Part shown: positions 5,580-6,586 of the stretch, one piece after another
How positions within the stretch are numbered: position 1 is the stretch's first letter
How the letters are laid out: each line of letters starts with the position of its first letter
Origin: Deltaproteobacteria bacterium
GTDB taxonomy: Bacteria; Myxococcota; Myxococcia; Myxococcales; 40CM-4-68-19
NCBI GenBank assembly: GCA_005879505.1
Contig: VBKQ01000475.1
Span: 1-6,586, forward strand
Reading direction: 5' to 3'
DNA length: 6,586 bases
Program-made: the position numbers and the translations under genes
The notes under the pieces: model-generated
The model's database searches: none
What the model saw: the letters and a program-made list of their open reading frames with translations, nothing else
Told to the model about the DNA's origin: nothing

Positions 5580-6586
5580 TCGTCTTTGCAGCGATCGCCT
5601 CCGCGGCGGCGGCGGACGATCTGCTGAGCGGTCTCGTCCGCAATGCCTGGTACTGGCAGGCGCGCGCCCGATCGGACAAGGCGGACGATGCCTGGAAGCA
5701 GGTGCTGGAGGTTGCGCCGGACAATCCCGAGGCGCTGGCGGCGGTGGGAGGGTTCAATGCCCGGGCGGGACGCATGCAGCAGGCCCGCGAGATGCTCTCC
5801 CGGCTGGAGAGGGTGGCCCCCGCGCATCCGGACGTGGCGGTGCTGCGAAGGCAGATCGAGCTGGGGCCGCGGTTCGTCGCCCTTCTCTCGGAGGCGCGCA
5901 AGCAGGTGCATGAAGGCCACGCCGCGGAAGGCGCGGCGAAGTATCGCGAGCTGTTCGGGCCGGCCGGGCCGCCCGGCGATCTCGCGCTCGAGTACTACCA
6001 GACCGTGGGCGGCGCGCCGGGAGGATGGCAGGAGGCGCGCGACGGGCTGCGGCGGCTGGCGCGCCGCGCGCCTGCGGAGGTCCGCTACAGGCTCGCTCTG
6101 GCGAAGCTGCTCACCTACCGGGACGAGACGCGCCGCGAGGGCGTCGGCATGCTCGCCGTGCTCGCGCGCGATCCCACCATCGGCAAGGACGCCGCCGCGA
6201 GCTGGCGGCAGGCGCTGCTCTGGCTGTCGCCGACGGATCGCGACGTGCCCCTGTTTCGCGAGTGGCTCAAAGCGCATCCCCGGGACGCCGAGGTCGCCCG
6301 GCACCTGGAGCGCGCGCGCAATGCGACCATCATCCGGGATGGATTCGCCGCGCTGGATCGCGGGGACCTGCGCGAGGCACAGCGGCTGTTCGATCTGGCG
6401 GGCAACGACCCGGACGCGGTGCACGGCCGGACGCTGATCGCCGGTCGCCGCGCGGCACAGGCGAAGAAGTCGGGATTCGCCGCCCTCGAGCGCGGCGACC
6501 TGACCGCGGCGGAAGCGTACTTCCGATCGATTCCGCCGGACGCCGACACCAGGCTCGGCCTCGCGCTCGTCCTGCAGAAGCAGGCG
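5558..6586 (+). CDS. bcsC: Cellulose synthase outer-membrane subunit BcsC, TPR region, 3'-partial
   Basis: BcsC carries the glucan through the periplasm and outer membrane: a long periplasmic TPR superhelix followed by an outer-membrane beta-barrel. Only the first 343 codons are in the window, open to the right edge with no stop. Residues 1-19 form a short signal peptide (basic MHRAR, then an Ala-rich core, cleavage near AAA|D). TPR-like helix pairs follow, for example ARSDKADDAWKQVLEVAPDN (37-56), ARAGRMQQAREMLSRLERVA (68-87) and VHEGHAAEGAAKYRELF (117-133). The stretch GDLALEYYQTVGGAPGGW (140-157) and the TRREG (191-195) and WRQALLWL (216-223) motifs are typical of BcsC rather than of generic TPR proteins. 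Two similar helices, GFAALDRGDL (262-271) and GFAALERGDL (306-315), lie 44 residues apart. The family runs to about 1,150-1,300 aa, so most of the TPR domain and the whole barrel are off-window. The start overlaps the end of bcsZ by 22 nt. The identification is firm. Confidence 0.93.
   Translation, partial: MHRARALIVFAAIASAAAADDLLSGLVRNAWYWQARARSDKADDAWKQVLEVAPDNPEALAAVGGFNARAGRMQQAREMLSRLERVAPAHPDVAVLRRQIELGPRFVALLSEARKQVHEGHAAEGAAKYRELFGPAGPPGDLALEYYQTVGGAPGGWQEARDGLRRLARRAPAEVRYRLALAKLLTYRDETRREGVGMLAVLARDPTIGKDAAASWRQALLWLSPTDRDVPLFREWLKAHPRDAEVARHLERARNATIIRDGFAALDRGDLREAQRLFDLAGNDPDAVHGRTLIAGRRAAQAKKSGFAALERGDLTAAEAYFRSIPPDADTRLGLALVLQKQA

Noticed and set aside
5510..6437. Open frames on both strands over the bcsC 5' region (5510-6424 minus, 5643-6437 plus).
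   Set aside because: The plus frame from ATG 5558 has an SD site, signal peptide, TPR helices and BcsC-specific motifs; the others are low-complexity shadows.

Overview
The window is one strand-uniform stretch of a bacterial cellulose synthase (bcs) operon, read left to right on the + strand as bcsQ (3' part), bcsA, bcsB, a damaged bcsZ and bcsC (5' part). The DNA is very GC-rich (about 70% by eye). The products include an inner-membrane c-di-GMP-type synthase, a periplasmic subunit, a periplasmic GH8 cellulase and an outer-membrane TPR porin, so the source is a diderm proteobacterium. The E. coli-like wording of BcsA and the Q-A-B-Z-C order fit a high-GC beta- or gammaproteobacterium; this is an inference and no taxonomic marker is present.

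Layout: 2-556 is the end of a ParA/MinD-family BcsQ whose Walker A lies upstream of the window. 540-2654 is BcsA, with every GT2 catalytic motif, the gating loop and a PilZ domain. BcsB starts at 2651 with a signal peptide and runs through its family domains to the C-terminal membrane anchor near 4560-4590. It then has no stop where the family normally ends, and its frame continues to 5128 as arginine-rich non-homologous sequence. From about 4602 a different frame encodes the GH8 cellulase BcsZ, with both expected catalytic residues, to 5579. That frame lacks a signal peptide, the first helix and any start codon. 5558-6586 is the signal peptide and first TPR part of BcsC, open to the window edge. 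No intergenic gap exceeds a few bases, and I see no promoter, terminator, RNA gene, mobile element or CRISPR array.

How the genes work together: BcsA polymerises UDP-glucose and extrudes the glucan. BcsB anchors to BcsA and guides the chain through the periplasm. BcsZ trims it there and BcsC carries it across the peptidoglycan and outer membrane. BcsQ is associated with localisation or assembly of the complex. The overlapping genes (17, 4 and 22 nt) suggest translational coupling.

This is a known system, not a new one. The points worth a second look are the bcsB/bcsZ junction, where the end of one gene and the start of the next are missing; a non-canonical c-di-GMP motif in the BcsA PilZ domain; and apparent internal shortening of BcsQ and BcsB relative to their families. 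Together these could reflect real operon decay or a sequence/assembly artefact.
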